From: Sphaerospermopsis aphanizomenoides BCCUSP55
GTDB lineage: Bacteria; Cyanobacteriota; Cyanobacteriia; Cyanobacteriales; Nostocaceae
Assembly: GCF_001586785.1 (NCBI RefSeq)
Contig: NZ_LUFH02000003.1
Location: forward strand, 1-64,000
Length of the DNA stretch: 64,000 nucleotides
Direction: 5' to 3'
The position numbers and the translations under genes were made by a program. The notes under the pieces were generated by a model that did not search any database, was not told the DNA's origin, and worked only from the letters and a program-made list of their open reading frames with translations. This document shows positions 55,254 to 64,000 of the stretch, in pieces (position 1 is the first letter of the stretch; each line of letters begins with the position of its first letter).

Positions 55254-55827
55254 AGAATTGATTAATTAGGTAAATGCCTGTCTGAATATTTGCAGTTTGT
55301 ACTCATCGGAGAATTCAAACTGCACTCAACTAGTGATGGTTTTAGAAGTATTACTAGCAAGAATTTATGTCACAATTTATTCACACATCTTTTGTGACAC
55401 TGTAACTTTGCACAATCGTGACATAACTATTTGCCAGTATCAATGCCAGATTCTGGATATAGATCGCAAATTTAGGTACATTTGATCTAAATTGACAAAT
55501 TATTCCTTGATGCTACAAGCCCCCGGATTGATCCGTAGAATCATTCCGAAATCCTTACATCCAAAATCCAAAATCCTATGACTTACACACCTCAATCTAA
55601 AACCTTGATCACTCTAGTCATCACAATAGGGAAATTAACAGGGGATTGGGTCGTATGATCGTTGTAATACCTTTTAATTAGGTATTTTTACATTCATGCT
55701 GACACTTCTAAATTCATCATAATCACAAACACAGTTATAAGTAAATACAGAAAGTTCAGGTGTTAATACAGATTTGTATATAAAATTAATACTAATAACA
55801 GATATCAACACAAGGTTAAATTTAGCT
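55254..55827. other. 574-bp divergent intergenic region
   Basis: AT-rich region between the giant protease and the NB-ARC gene. No gene supported. The minus-strand ORF 55674-55952 overlaps the NB-ARC gene start and is probably spurious. ATTCCGAAATCCTTACATCC and following AAAATCC units near 55545-55576 are repeat fragments. Confidence 0.5.
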
Positions 55828-57159
55828 ATGAATCTTGAACAAACATTAAGCTTTTTAAATAAATTATTTGCTACCCAGTACAAAATACCCTTGACCCCTC
55901 TTGAACAAGAAATTATTCGACAAAGCTGGGAAGGTAAAGAATATAAAGACATGAAAATTGCGGGATATTCTTCTGCTTATATCAAGACTAATATTGCCCC
56001 GGAATTATGGAAAAAAATTTCTGAAGTTTTAGGAGTAAATGTAGTGAAAAAAAATTTACAGATAGTCATGGAGAATTTGCCACAGGAAAATTTTTTAACT
56101 CAGTTAGAGAAACCCGTTGAATTCGTGAAGCCAATGAAATTAGTTAATACTATTTCTGTACAAAATTGGCAAAATGTTTCTGATTTGGAAATATTCGGCC
56201 GTGATGAAGAATTAGAGATTTTGCAAAGATGGATTTTACAAGATAAATCTAGGTTGGTAGTAATTTCTGGAATGGGAGGAATGGGTAAAACTACATTAAC
56301 CAGAAATCTAACCAAAGATTTAGCAATGAATCAAGAAACTAGATTTGAACATATTATTTGGCTTTCTCTAGAAAATTCCCCGACATTAGAAAATATTTTG
56401 AGAGAAATTCTTGATTTACTTGCACCTCAGCAACATTTGGCTCTGTCTATTAACAATCTATTGGATCAGTTGCGATCGCATCGGTGTTTAATTATTTTGG
56501 ATGGTGTGGAAAATCTCTTTGCTTCAGATAGTTTAGCGGGTAAGTATCGTCAGGGATATGAACAATATAGTAATTTATTCAAACAAGTCAGTACATCAGA
56601 ACATCAAAGTTGTCTATTATTAACGAGTATTGAAACTCCTAGAGAAATTGGTTTTTTAGCAGGCAATAATAGTCCTGTCCGCTTATTACAACTTCAAGGT
56701 TTAGCAATTGAGCCAGCTAAGGCAATATTTATAAACAGAGGATTAACCGAAGCGGAGAATTGGGAAACACTAATTAAATTATATCGAGGTAATCCTTTAG
56801 CATTAAAAATAGTAGCGACAATGATTTTAGAATTATTTAATGGTAAGACGGGGGATTTTTTAGCAGAAAATACTCTATTTATTGGGCAAATAGCAGATAT
56901 CTTAGATCAACAATTTGCCAGATTATCTTATTTAGAAAAACAACTAATCCAATGTTTAGCTAATATCAAAGAACCAGTGAACTTTGCGCGTTTATATATA
57001 TTTTTCGCTCAAAACATACCTAAGTCCCAAATCATCGCAGTGCTGGAATCTTTAGTGATGCGATCGCTGATTGAGAAAAATCTGGAAAACGGCGAATTTC
57101 TCTTTAGTCTCCAGCCAGTAATTCAAAAGTATGTTCAAAATTACTATATTTTTGAGTAA
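55828..57159 (+). CDS. NB-ARC ATPase with N-terminal helix-turn-helix-like domain
   Basis: 443 residues from ATG 55828. Residues 1-85 form a helical domain seen at the start of many cyanobacterial NB-ARC proteins (LTPLEQEIIRQSWEGKEYKDMKIAGYSSAYIKTNIAPELWKKISEVLG). The STAND-type NTPase follows: GMGGMGKTTLTRNL (about 148), CLIILDGVENL (Walker B), GNPLALKIVA (GLPL-like) and a winged helix (LSYLEKQLIQCLANIKEPVNFARL). Relatives usually continue into TPR or WD40 sensor repeats; this protein stops after the winged helix. Some STAND ATPases act in defence or cell death, but no effector is visible here. Confidence 0.88.
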   Translation: MNLEQTLSFLNKLFATQYKIPLTPLEQEIIRQSWEGKEYKDMKIAGYSSAYIKTNIAPELWKKISEVLGVNVVKKNLQIVMENLPQENFLTQLEKPVEFVKPMKLVNTISVQNWQNVSDLEIFGRDEELEILQRWILQDKSRLVVISGMGGMGKTTLTRNLTKDLAMNQETRFEHIIWLSLENSPTLENILREILDLLAPQQHLALSINNLLDQLRSHRCLIILDGVENLFASDSLAGKYRQGYEQYSNLFKQVSTSEHQSCLLLTSIETPREIGFLAGNNSPVRLLQLQGLAIEPAKAIFINRGLTEAENWETLIKLYRGNPLALKIVATMILELFNGKTGDFLAENTLFIGQIADILDQQFARLSYLEKQLIQCLANIKEPVNFARLYIFFAQNIPKSQIIAVLESLVMRSLIEKNLENGEFLFSLQPVIQKYVQNYYIFE

Positions 57160-57366
57160 AATTACATATCCAAGAGTAACAGATGCGAACATGAGTTACT
57201 TATAAAAGAAATGTAAACTTCATGTCTTTGACTGTTGGAAGTCAGGACATATTTCTGCCAATCAACTTTTCTTGACCATCAGCGAGAAATCCACACCTTA
57301 AATCACCCAAGCATCGCGCTAGGATGTAATACAGTTAACGGCATAGTTTCAGGCGATTCAGTTGCT

Positions 57367-58029
57367 ATGGACATTTCCCCCATCAAGGCTGTGCAAGCCC
57401 CCTATTACGGCGATAACTTCTACCGAACACCGCCACCAGATTTACCTTCTTTACTCCTAAAAGAGCGAATAGTTTATCTGGGGATGCCATTAGTTCCTGC
57501 TGTCACGGAATTGATCATCGCTGAATTGCTATTTTTACAATCCGACGACCCAGAAAAACCAATTAAAATCTACATCAACTCTACTGGTACTTCTGGTTAC
57601 AGTGGCGAACCTATCGGTTTTGAAACCGAAGCTTTTGCCATCTTTGACACCATGAAATACATTAAGCCACCCATCCACACCATCTGTATCGGTTCGGCTA
57701 TGGGTATGGCGGCGATGTTGTTAAGTGCTGGTACAAAGGGTTGTCGTGCTAGTTTACCCAACTCTTCTATTATCCTGCATCAACCCAAGAGCTACGCCCA
57801 AGGGCAAGCAACGGATATTCAAATTCGAGCTAGAGAAGTTTTGGCAAACAAAGCATCAATGGTGGATATTCTGTCTCGCACCACAGGACAAGCACCAGAA
57901 AAAATCACCAAAGATATGGATCGCCTCTTCTACATGACTCCTTACCAAGCCAAGGAGTACGGTTTAATCGACCGCGTGTTTGAAAAAGAAGAACTCGCCA
58001 ACCCTCCACTCCCTGCAAGTGTGCTTTAA
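57367..58029 (+). CDS. clpR: ClpR, catalytically inactive Clp protease subunit
   Basis: 220 residues from ATG 57367. Clp protease fold, but the catalytic serine motif (ASM in ClpP) reads AMGMAAM: CIGSAMGMAAMLLSAG, so Ser is replaced by Gly. The His region is SIILHQP. This is the signature of cyanobacterial ClpR, which joins ClpP3 in a mixed heptameric ring. The frame extends upstream to 57235, but the extra 44 residues do not fit the family. It lies 129 bp upstream of clpP3, as in Synechococcus where the two form an operon. Confidence 0.93.
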   Translation: MDISPIKAVQAPYYGDNFYRTPPPDLPSLLLKERIVYLGMPLVPAVTELIIAELLFLQSDDPEKPIKIYINSTGTSGYSGEPIGFETEAFAIFDTMKYIKPPIHTICIGSAMGMAAMLLSAGTKGCRASLPNSSIILHQPKSYAQGQATDIQIRAREVLANKASMVDILSRTTGQAPEKITKDMDRLFYMTPYQAKEYGLIDRVFEKEELANPPLPASVL

Positions 58030-58031
58030 GA

Positions 58032-58131
58032 AGGTGACAGGTGACAGGTGACAGGTGACAGCAAGAAGGCAAAACCGTATTTTCCTTTCTTCTACTGTTC
58101 CCTGTTCCCTGTTCCCTGTTCCCTGTTCCCT
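58032..58131. repeat. heptamer arrays in the clpR-clpP3 spacer
   Basis: 58032-58061 holds four AGGTGAC units directly after the clpR stop; 58095-58131 holds five CTGTTCC units. They occupy about half of the spacer within a probable operon. Confidence 0.9.
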
Positions 58132-58158
58132 TAATAAATTAAAACTGGAGTCGTAAAA

Positions 58159-58752
58159 ATGCCTATAGGCGTTCCTAAAGTTCCTTACCGGATGCCCGGA
58201 GGACAATATACAGATTGGATTAGCATCTATGACCGCCTCTACCGGGAAAGAATTATTTTCTTGGGACGGGATGTGGATGACGAAATTGCTAACCAGATTA
58301 TTGCCGTCATGCTTTATTTGGATTCCGATGATCCAGGTAAGGACATTTACTTATACATCAATTCCCCCGGTGGGATGGTGACATCTGGATTAGCGATTTA
58401 TGACACCATGCAACACATCAAATCTGATGTTGTTACTATATGCGTTGGGTTAGCAGCCTCAATGGGATCTTTCCTGTTAGCAGCAGGCACCAAGGGCAAA
58501 CGCTTGGCTTTACCTCACTCCCGGATTATGATTCACCAACCATCCGGTGGTACTCGCGGACAAGCTTCTGATATCGAAATTGAAGCTAGGGAGATTCTGC
58601 GAATTCGCAGTCAGCTAAATCAGATTTATGCTGATAACACTAGTCAACCTTTGTCCAAAATTGAAAAAGACATGGATCGGGACTTTTTCATGTCGGCTCA
58701 AGAAGCCAAGGAATATGGTTTAATTGACCGTGTGATTGAAGAACGTATCTAA
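58159..58752 (+). CDS. clpP3: ATP-dependent Clp protease proteolytic subunit ClpP3
   Basis: 197-residue active ClpP. Catalytic Ser in [14 protein letters not shown], His in [10 protein letters not shown] and Asp in [13 protein letters not shown] are present. The N-terminus [15 protein letters not shown] resembles plastid-encoded ClpP1, as expected of cyanobacterial ClpP3. With ClpR it forms the essential ClpP3/R core that works with ClpC. Confidence 0.94.
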   Translation: MPIGVPKVPYRMPGGQYTDWISIYDRLYRERIIFLGRDVDDEIANQIIAVMLYLDSDDPGKDIYLYINSPGGMVTSGLAIYDTMQHIKSDVVTICVGLAASMGSFLLAAGTKGKRLALPHSRIMIHQPSGGTRGQASDIEIEAREILRIRSQLNQIYADNTSQPLSKIEKDMDRDFFMSAQEAKEYGLIDRVIEERI

Positions 58753-58851
58753 AAAGGGAAAATAAATTCAAAATTCAAAGTTGAAAGTTCAAAAGTGGGA
58801 ATTCTTAATTTTGAATTTTTAATTTTGAATTTTGAATTGGAGCAAATCAAT

Positions 58852-59466
58852 ATGGATCTTGGAGATTGCTACCGTTTATTGGGTTTAAGGTCGGGAGCCT
58901 CTTTTGCTGAAATCAAGGCATCTTACCGCCGACTGGTGCAGCAATACCATCCTGATATCAACCCGGATGATGAAAAATCTAAAGAAAAATTTATTGCCTT
59001 GACTGAGGCTTACAAACTCCTACAAACGGTAGTACCACCAGAGGAAATAGCCCCAAAATCACACAGTTCATCTACTTCATCAGCTTCTGTGGGCAGTCAG
59101 ACGGAGGTAATATCCCAGGAGTCACCCTCAAAAACAACTGTGATGCCTCATCCACCATCGGTAGAGGACATAGAACAACGGTTAAAGTGGAAGACTTATG
59201 AGCAATTACAGCGGTTTTTACAAGAAAAACGGTTTCCCCAAGCGATCGCTCTCGTTGAAGCCTTAGCCGCAAGATTGCCAGCAGATCAGGAAGTACGTCA
59301 ATGGCAAGCGATCGCCTATCAAATCTGGGGAAGGGCTTTAATTGGTGAAAAACAATTACCGAAAGCGAGAATCTATCTGAAAAAGGCTTTAAAAACAGAC
59401 CCTCACAATAAAGCTCTGTTTAACGAAGTCCAGCGAGATTTTGAACGTTTGGGAATTAAATTTTAG
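58852..59466 (+). CDS. DnaJ-domain protein with TPR-like C-terminus
   Basis: 204 residues from ATG 58852. J-domain at 1-65 (YRLLGLRSGASFAEIKASYRRLVQQYHPDINPDD with the HPD motif). A Ser/Thr-rich linker (about 75-105) and a helical region (about 120-204, QALALVEALAARLPADQEVRQWQAIAYQIWGRALI and a TPR-like repeat) follow. The ORF extends upstream by 19 codons through AATTTTGAATTT repeats; that N-terminus is an artefact of repeat DNA. It should stimulate an Hsp70 (DnaK); client unknown. Confidence 0.88.
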   Translation: MDLGDCYRLLGLRSGASFAEIKASYRRLVQQYHPDINPDDEKSKEKFIALTEAYKLLQTVVPPEEIAPKSHSSSTSSASVGSQTEVISQESPSKTTVMPHPPSVEDIEQRLKWKTYEQLQRFLQEKRFPQAIALVEALAARLPADQEVRQWQAIAYQIWGRALIGEKQLPKARIYLKKALKTDPHNKALFNEVQRDFERLGIKF

Positions 59467-59511
59467 AGTAACTAATTGTCAATAATCAATTGTCAATTAT
59501 TCATTGATCAC

Positions 59512-60840
59512 CTATCTTTCGGCATGAATATAATCCACAAAGTAAAATTTGGGAATCAGCCAAAGTTTTAACCAAGAATAAACTCCCATTCCTAAAAGTG
59601 CGGTAATGATTAATGGCAACCCTACCTTAATCCGCAACTCATCAGGAAGAATTGCCACACCAGAAACAGCAATTACAAAATATGACAAAAGCAGCATTTG
59701 TAATCTTTGGAAATTTTTTAGTGCATTACGACAACTACTACAATGTTGGGTATGTTGTCTGTAACGATCCAACATTACGGCACGGTTATCATTAATTTTA
59801 CTTTCTGGATTGCTAATTCCTACCTCACGCCAAGGTAGCTGGCCTTGACAATATTTATCAAACCAAGTCCGAAATTCAATTACTAAACGGTCTGCGCTTG
59901 TAGGTAATTTATAGGCAGTTTTCCAACTTTCACTTTCTTGTTTTTGTTGCAGTAAAAACTCTTGCTGATTCAGTAAAATCATATCTCCATCTAAAACCAC
60001 ATTGCGGTTTGTGATGTGATCCCACCAACGGGGTGTAAGATAGTGGATATTTTTAGCAAAGTTCCGGGCAAACTGGGCTACAATTCTCGATTTACCTGGA
60101 GAAACTGGTACACAATAAACTATTAATCCTAATTTTTTTTGAGTGCCACCAATAGTAATAGCATATTCTAACCGACAAGGTGGTTCAAAAGAGATTGTTG
60201 TTGGCAAACCTCTAGCAATAGAAACTTCAATTAAATTTGCTGTAGATTGGATAACATTAATAGGTATTGGTGTTGCTTTATCTCGATTACCCTGTACCCC
60301 ATGATGAGCAAAAGGAACATGACTAGGATCAGCTACATTTTCCACCAAAGTTTGCCAATCATATTCTAAATCACGGACTAAATTACTCCAAACAAAACCT
60401 TTGTTAGCATCTATTTGTGGTGACAAAGGTAAGGGTGTAGTTGCAGCTAGTTCTGGTGATTTTGCATCAGGCCAGACCCAAAGTAAATCATTTTCCTGAC
60501 GCACTGGTAGGGAAACTACACAGAAATTTTCTGGATTTTTAGTGAGAATTCCCGGATTTTCTGCTTGGGGAATGTGAGTACACTTACCTTGAGGGTCAAA
60601 TTGCCAACCGTGATAACTACACATTAAATTCCCTGTTTTGTCGTCAACGCGACCTTCACTTAAGGGTGCTAAACGATGAGGACATTGATCTAAAAATACC
60701 CCGTAGTTGTCAGAATTTCTGGGTTTCCAGATCACTAAACGTATTCCTAGAAGAGTTACGGGAACTGGACGCTCTGGATCAAGGTCTTCTATTGGTGAGA
60801 GAGGATACCAGTGCTGAAAAAAATTGAATTCGGCTTGCAT
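59512..60840 (-). CDS. Rieske oxygenase of the pheophorbide a oxygenase family
   Basis: 442 residues. Rieske 2Fe-2S site: C53, H55 (CPHRLAPLSEG) and C74, H77 (CSYHGW). Mononuclear iron site DPSHVPFAHHG. A PaO-type C-terminal domain follows, a CxxC motif (QHCSSCRNALKNFQ) of this family, and two C-terminal membrane helices (about 385-425). Plant relatives (PAO, PTC52, TIC55) act on chlorophyll intermediates or as chloroplast redox proteins. The substrate in cyanobacteria is not established. Confidence 0.9.
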   Translation of the reverse strand: MQAEFNFFQHWYPLSPIEDLDPERPVPVTLLGIRLVIWKPRNSDNYGVFLDQCPHRLAPLSEGRVDDKTGNLMCSYHGWQFDPQGKCTHIPQAENPGILTKNPENFCVVSLPVRQENDLLWVWPDAKSPELAATTPLPLSPQIDANKGFVWSNLVRDLEYDWQTLVENVADPSHVPFAHHGVQGNRDKATPIPINVIQSTANLIEVSIARGLPTTISFEPPCRLEYAITIGGTQKKLGLIVYCVPVSPGKSRIVAQFARNFAKNIHYLTPRWWDHITNRNVVLDGDMILLNQQEFLLQQKQESESWKTAYKLPTSADRLVIEFRTWFDKYCQGQLPWREVGISNPESKINDNRAVMLDRYRQHTQHCSSCRNALKNFQRLQMLLLSYFVIAVSGVAILPDELRIKVGLPLIITALLGMGVYSWLKLWLIPKFYFVDYIHAER

Positions 60841-60890
60841 TCCACTTCTTTTAATGAATTTGAGATTAACCAGGGTGTACTAAAAATTGT

Positions 60891-61151
60891 ATGTGTGAAT
60901 CTTTAATTACCGTAACCGTTAAATTGTTTGCTGCTTATCAAGAAGCCTATGGACTGACTGAACTAGTGCTGCAATTTCCTCATGGTACACCAGTAAAAAT
61001 GATATGCGATCGCTGCATCACAGAACATCCAGAATTGGTCAAATGGCGTGATGTTACCCGCTTTGGCATTAATTTGATTTTTGTTGAACCAGACACACCT
61101 TTAAAAGACGGTGATGAAGTCGTCCTCATTCCACCTGTTAGCGGTGGATAA
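60891..61151 (+). CDS. MoaD/ThiS-family ubiquitin-fold protein
   Basis: 86-residue beta-grasp protein ending in the diglycine needed for adenylation and thiocarboxylation (DGDEVVLIPPVSGG). It could be the small subunit of molybdopterin synthase (MoaD) or another sulfur carrier. No moaE lies beside it. It is divergent from the Rieske gene and 172 bp before thrC, the gap being filled with heptamer repeats. Confidence 0.85.
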   Translation: MCESLITVTVKLFAAYQEAYGLTELVLQFPHGTPVKMICDRCITEHPELVKWRDVTRFGINLIFVEPDTPLKDGDEVVLIPPVSGG

Positions 61152-61224
61152 TTTTGGATTTTGGATTTTGGATTTTGGATTTTGGATTGATCTATCTATA
61201 TCTGTTCCCTGTTCCCTGTTCCCT
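61151..61224. repeat. heptamer arrays (TTTTGGA)n and (CTGTTCC)n
   Basis: Five TTTTGGA units at 61151-61189 begin right at the stop codon of the MoaD-like gene; three CTGTTCC units follow at 61202-61224. Same types as at 10635 and 58095. Confidence 0.9.
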
Positions 61225-61323
61225 AAACCATATCCGACAAAAATAGTCGGGTATGTTTGACGAGTATTTTGGCTCGTGCTACTATCAGTCCAAAGTTGAC
61301 GGATACACGGGGAAAGCTAGTTT

Positions 61324-62628
61324 ATGACTCAGGCAATCGCAAACTTAAACACAGCCAACACTTCTATATTGAAAGCATTAAAGTGTAAAGAATGTGGCGC
61401 GGAATACGAACTCCAAGCTAGTCATGTTTGTGAGTTATGCTTTGGTCCGCTGGAAGTCAAATATGACTATGAGGTTTTGCGTCAGTCTGTCAGTCGAGAA
61501 ACTATTGAAGCAGGTCCTAACTCTATTTGGCGCTACCGTCACTTTTTACCCGTTGCTACCGACAACTATATAGATGTGGGAACTGGAATGACTCCCCTGG
61601 TTCGTTCCCACCGTCTTGCCCGTCGCCTGGGTTTAAATAAACTTTATATTAAAAATGATGCCGTGAATATGCCCACCCTAAGCTTTAAGGATCGGGTGGT
61701 GTCTGTGGCACTGAGCAGAGCGAGAGAATTAGGTTTTACCACTGTTTCCTGCGCTAGTACCGGCAACTTAGCAAATTCTACCGCTGCGATCGCTGCCCAT
61801 GCTGGTTTAGATTGCTGTGTATTCATTCCCGCAGATTTAGAAGCTGGTAAAGTCCTGGGTAGTTTAATCTACAGCCCTACCCTCATGGCTGTAAAAGGCA
61901 ATTACGATCAAGTCAACCGTCTCTGTTCAGAAGTTGCTAATACACACGGTTGGGGTTTTGTCAATATTAATCTTCGTCCCTATTATTCCGAAGGTTCTAA
62001 AACATTAGGCTTTGAAGTAGCAGAACAACTAGGTTGGGAACTACCAGATCATATAGTTGCACCTTTAGCTTCTGGTTCTCTGTTCACCAAGATTTATAAA
62101 GGTTTCAACGAATTTGTAGAAGTTGGTTTAGTAGAAGGCAAAAATGTCCGCTTCAGTGGCGCACAAGCAGAAGGATGTTCCCCCATCGCTACAGCCTTTA
62201 AAGAAGGAAGAGACTTTATTCAACCGGTTAAACCTAACACCATCGCTAAATCTATTGCTATTGGCAACCCAGCCGATGGGGTTTATGCTGTAGAAATAGC
62301 TCAAAAGACCAACGGTAATATTGAATCAGTAAATGATGCAGAAATTATCGAAGGTATTAAGCTGCTGGCAGAAACCGAAGGCATATTCACAGAAACCGCA
62401 GGTGGTACAACCATCGCCGTACTGAAAAAATTGGTAGAAGCTGGCAAAATTGATCCAGATGAAACTACAGTTGTTTACATCACTGGTAACGGGTTGAAAA
62501 CCCAAGAAGCGGTTCAAGGCTACGTTGGTGAACCTTTGACTATTGATGCCAAACTTGATAGTTTTGAACGGGCGCTAGAAAGATCCCGTACACTTGATCG
62601 CCTGGAATGGCAACAAGTTCTTGTTTAG
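61324..62628 (+). CDS. thrC: threonine synthase
   Basis: 434-residue PLP enzyme converting O-phosphohomoserine to threonine. N-terminal zinc-type cysteines (CKECGAEYELQASHVCELCFGP), PLP lysine in LSFKDRVVSVAL, the phosphate/PLP loop ASTGNLANSTAAIAAHAG, and ITGNGLKTQEAV near the C-terminus are visible. Length matches the plant/cyanobacterial type II family. It lies between two small GG-ending ubiquitin-fold genes on the same strand. Confidence 0.95.
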   Translation: MTQAIANLNTANTSILKALKCKECGAEYELQASHVCELCFGPLEVKYDYEVLRQSVSRETIEAGPNSIWRYRHFLPVATDNYIDVGTGMTPLVRSHRLARRLGLNKLYIKNDAVNMPTLSFKDRVVSVALSRARELGFTTVSCASTGNLANSTAAIAAHAGLDCCVFIPADLEAGKVLGSLIYSPTLMAVKGNYDQVNRLCSEVANTHGWGFVNINLRPYYSEGSKTLGFEVAEQLGWELPDHIVAPLASGSLFTKIYKGFNEFVEVGLVEGKNVRFSGAQAEGCSPIATAFKEGRDFIQPVKPNTIAKSIAIGNPADGVYAVEIAQKTNGNIESVNDAEIIEGIKLLAETEGIFTETAGGTTIAVLKKLVEAGKIDPDETTVVYITGNGLKTQEAVQGYVGEPLTIDAKLDSFERALERSRTLDRLEWQQVLV

Positions 62629-62722
62629 TCCTGAGCCAGTGGTCATTGGTGATTAGCAAAACAATGGATAATCAATGACCGCTGATAACTGATAACTGAT
62701 AACTGACACCTGATAATTAACT

Positions 62723-62998
62723 ATGGCCGTAACCGTTTTAGTTCCCACTGCTCTGCAAAAATTTACAAATAATCAAGCTGTCTTAGAATGCAGTGGTAGC
62801 AACATCGCTGAATTATTCGATTCTTTAGAACAAGTTTGTCCGGGTATTAAAGCGCGTTTGTGTGATGAAGAAGGAAAACCACGTCGCTTTTTGAACTTGT
62901 ATGTAAACAGTGAGGATATCCGCTTTTTACAACTTACAGCAACTCCCCTGAAAGATGGTGATGAAGTAAGTATAGTTCCTGCTGTTGCGGGTGGTTGA
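62723..62998 (+). CDS. MoaD/ThiS-family ubiquitin-fold protein, second copy
   Basis: 91-residue beta-grasp protein ending [13 protein letters not shown]. Sequence is only distantly related to the 60891 copy: [46 protein letters not shown]. Such proteins carry sulfur as a C-terminal thiocarboxylate. 94 bp after thrC on the same strand, so probably cotranscribed. A role in sulfur transfer linked to homoserine metabolism is possible but unproven. Confidence 0.85.
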   Translation: MAVTVLVPTALQKFTNNQAVLECSGSNIAELFDSLEQVCPGIKARLCDEEGKPRRFLNLYVNSEDIRFLQLTATPLKDGDEVSIVPAVAGG

Positions 62999-63120
62999 GA
63001 TTAGTATTCAGCTGTCAGTAGTCAGCTAAATACTAATCCTGAAAATAGCAGGGAGAGAGGGAGATTTTTTTGGCAAAGCGCAAAATCCAAAATTAATTTT
63101 ATCCATCTCCCAATTTCCCA

Positions 63121-64000
63121 TTAAGCGGTCAATAATGCCTTTAACTCTTCGGTTTTTAATCTTGGACCGTAGGTTGTAACTATTTTAGAAGCTGCGGTGG
63201 ATGCTAATTTTCCTGCTGCTTCATAGCTCATACCGTGGGTAATACCATAAAGAAAAGCTCCTGCATACATATCACCTGCACCTACTGTATCGACAGCATG
63301 AACTTGAGGTGTAGCTATTTCAATTAATTTTTCCCCATCAAAGACTAAAGAACCTTTAGGGCCACGAGTAATAGCAAATTTATTGCTGAGAATTTTCAGT
63401 TTATCTACAGCTACCTGAAAATCTTCTGTTTCTGCTAAACCCAATGCTTCACTTTCGTTAGCAAAAATGAAATCTAAACCAGGTCCAATGATGTCTAATA
63501 GACCATCTTTGAAGAATTTTACCATGTTGTAATCAGACAGGGACATGGTGGTTTTAACTCCGGCATTTTTAGCTATGTCTCTAGCTTGGATAGCGGCTGC
63601 TTTACCTGTGGGAGATGTGACTAAATAGCCTTCAATATATAAATATTCTGAATCTGCGATCGCTTCTGGAACTAATTCCTGAGTAGAAAATTCTCCTGTA
63701 ATTCCCAAAAATGTATTCATGGTACGATCAGCATCAGGAGTGACTAATACCAAACATTTACCAGTAATTCCTGCTTGCAGGTCAGCATTTTTTAAGTTAG
63801 TATCTACCTGACAATTAAGTAAATCTTGAATGTAAAATTCTCCAAATTCATCATTAGCAACTTTACAGGAATAAAAAGTTTTGCCTCCCAGTTGACTAAT
63901 AGCTACTATTGTGTTTGCTGCTGAACCTCCACAACTTTTATGACAATGGAGATTTTTGAGATTTTCCAAGATCAGATTTTGACCTTCTTCATCTAGGAGA
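63121..64000 (-). CDS. PfkB-family kinase, adenosine-kinase-like (5' truncated by the window)
   Basis: C-terminal 290 or so residues of a ribokinase-family sugar/nucleoside kinase. NSSGGSAANT-type signature reads KSCGGSAANTIVAISQLGG; the C-terminal PfkB signature VDTVGAGDMYAGAFLYG carries the catalytic Asp. The frame remains open to the window edge (upstream residues LLDEEGQNLI fit the family), so the listed start is not real; the TTG at 63969 is internal. It most resembles proteins annotated adenosine kinase in cyanobacteria. Likely role: nucleoside salvage. Confidence 0.9.
   Translation of the reverse strand, partial: LLDEEGQNLILENLKNLHCHKSCGGSAANTIVAISQLGGKTFYSCKVANDEFGEFYIQDLLNCQVDTNLKNADLQAGITGKCLVLVTPDADRTMNTFLGITGEFSTQELVPEAIADSEYLYIEGYLVTSPTGKAAAIQARDIAKNAGVKTTMSLSDYNMVKFFKDGLLDIIGPGLDFIFANESEALGLAETEDFQVAVDKLKILSNKFAITRGPKGSLVFDGEKLIEIATPQVHAVDTVGAGDMYAGAFLYGITHGMSYEAAGKLASTAASKIVTTYGPRLKTEELKALLTA

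Noticed and set aside
57235-57366. 44-residue N-terminal extension of ClpR
   Set aside because: The extension has no similarity to Clp subunits and contains three cysteines in a loose, untypical sequence; ATG 57367 fits the family.
58795-58851. 19-residue extension of the DnaJ-domain protein
   Set aside because: It is encoded by an AATTTTGAATTT repeat array and precedes a well-placed ATG directly at the J-domain start.

Overview
The window is chromosomal DNA from a filamentous cyanobacterium, most likely a heterocyst-forming member of the Nostocales (Anabaena/Nostoc relatives). Evidence: plastocyanin, cytochrome c6 and cytochrome c550 genes side by side, a sufR-sufBCDS locus, the clpR-clpP3 pair, plastid-like tRNA-Glu, many HIP1 palindromes (GCGATCGC), and many arrays of 7-bp tandem repeats of the kind known from heterocystous cyanobacteria. 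The DNA is AT-rich and intergenic regions are long and full of small repeats. The left edge is the first ~43 bases of a 16S rRNA gene read leftward; the right edge cuts a PfkB-type kinase.

Layout. 1-12.5 kb: rRNA promoter, glyQ, a DUF4079 membrane protein, a ComEC-like protein, tRNA-Ser(CGA), DUF2267, a CapA-like protein, a Ser/Thr kinase, an Omp85/BamA-type outer-membrane protein and an LpxB-related glycosyltransferase. 12.4-17.4 kb: two-component signalling island with a NarL-type regulator, two response-regulator/histidine-kinase hybrids and a lone receiver. 18.3-27.4 kb: an AAA ATPase, a 58-codon small ORF, RNA 2'-phosphotransferase, a stress group (GlsB-like, Dps, ChaB-domain protein), tandem polysaccharide deacetylases and an HNH endonuclease with a co-directional partner. 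27.9-35 kb: a GAF kinase whose H-box has lost its histidine, translationally coupled to an SRPBCC protein; tRNA-Glu; a Na+/H+ antiporter; a TonB-like protein. 35.2-43.7 kb: petJ, petE, psbV, then the Fe-S assembly operon sufBCDS with divergent sufR and two CAAC-N6-GTTG operators. 43.8-48.4 kb: small accessory genes, a decayed toxin-antitoxin pair, Uma2 nuclease, PEBP lipoprotein and transposon debris. 48.4-55.3 kb: one 2267-residue secreted metalloprotease with Calx-beta and RTX repeats. 55.8-64 kb: an NB-ARC ATPase, clpR-clpP3, a DnaJ-domain protein, a Rieske oxygenase, thrC flanked by two ubiquitin-fold sulfur-carrier-like genes, and an adenosine-kinase-like gene.

Mobile and repetitive DNA is the most informative unannotated layer. 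There is a 225-bp MITE with a perfect 8-bp target duplication, two further MITE-like elements of similar design, two decayed IS605-type tnpB tails, and two copies of an apparently structured RNA-like element with a compensatory base change. One interspersed repeat family occurs three times in the suf operon, once in frame inside sufD. No CRISPR array or complete insertion sequence was seen. No clear novel multi-gene system was found; the strongest candidates for something undescribed are the paired structured elements (33.3 and 47.6 kb), the histidine-less kinase and the AAA-ATPase/small-ORF locus.
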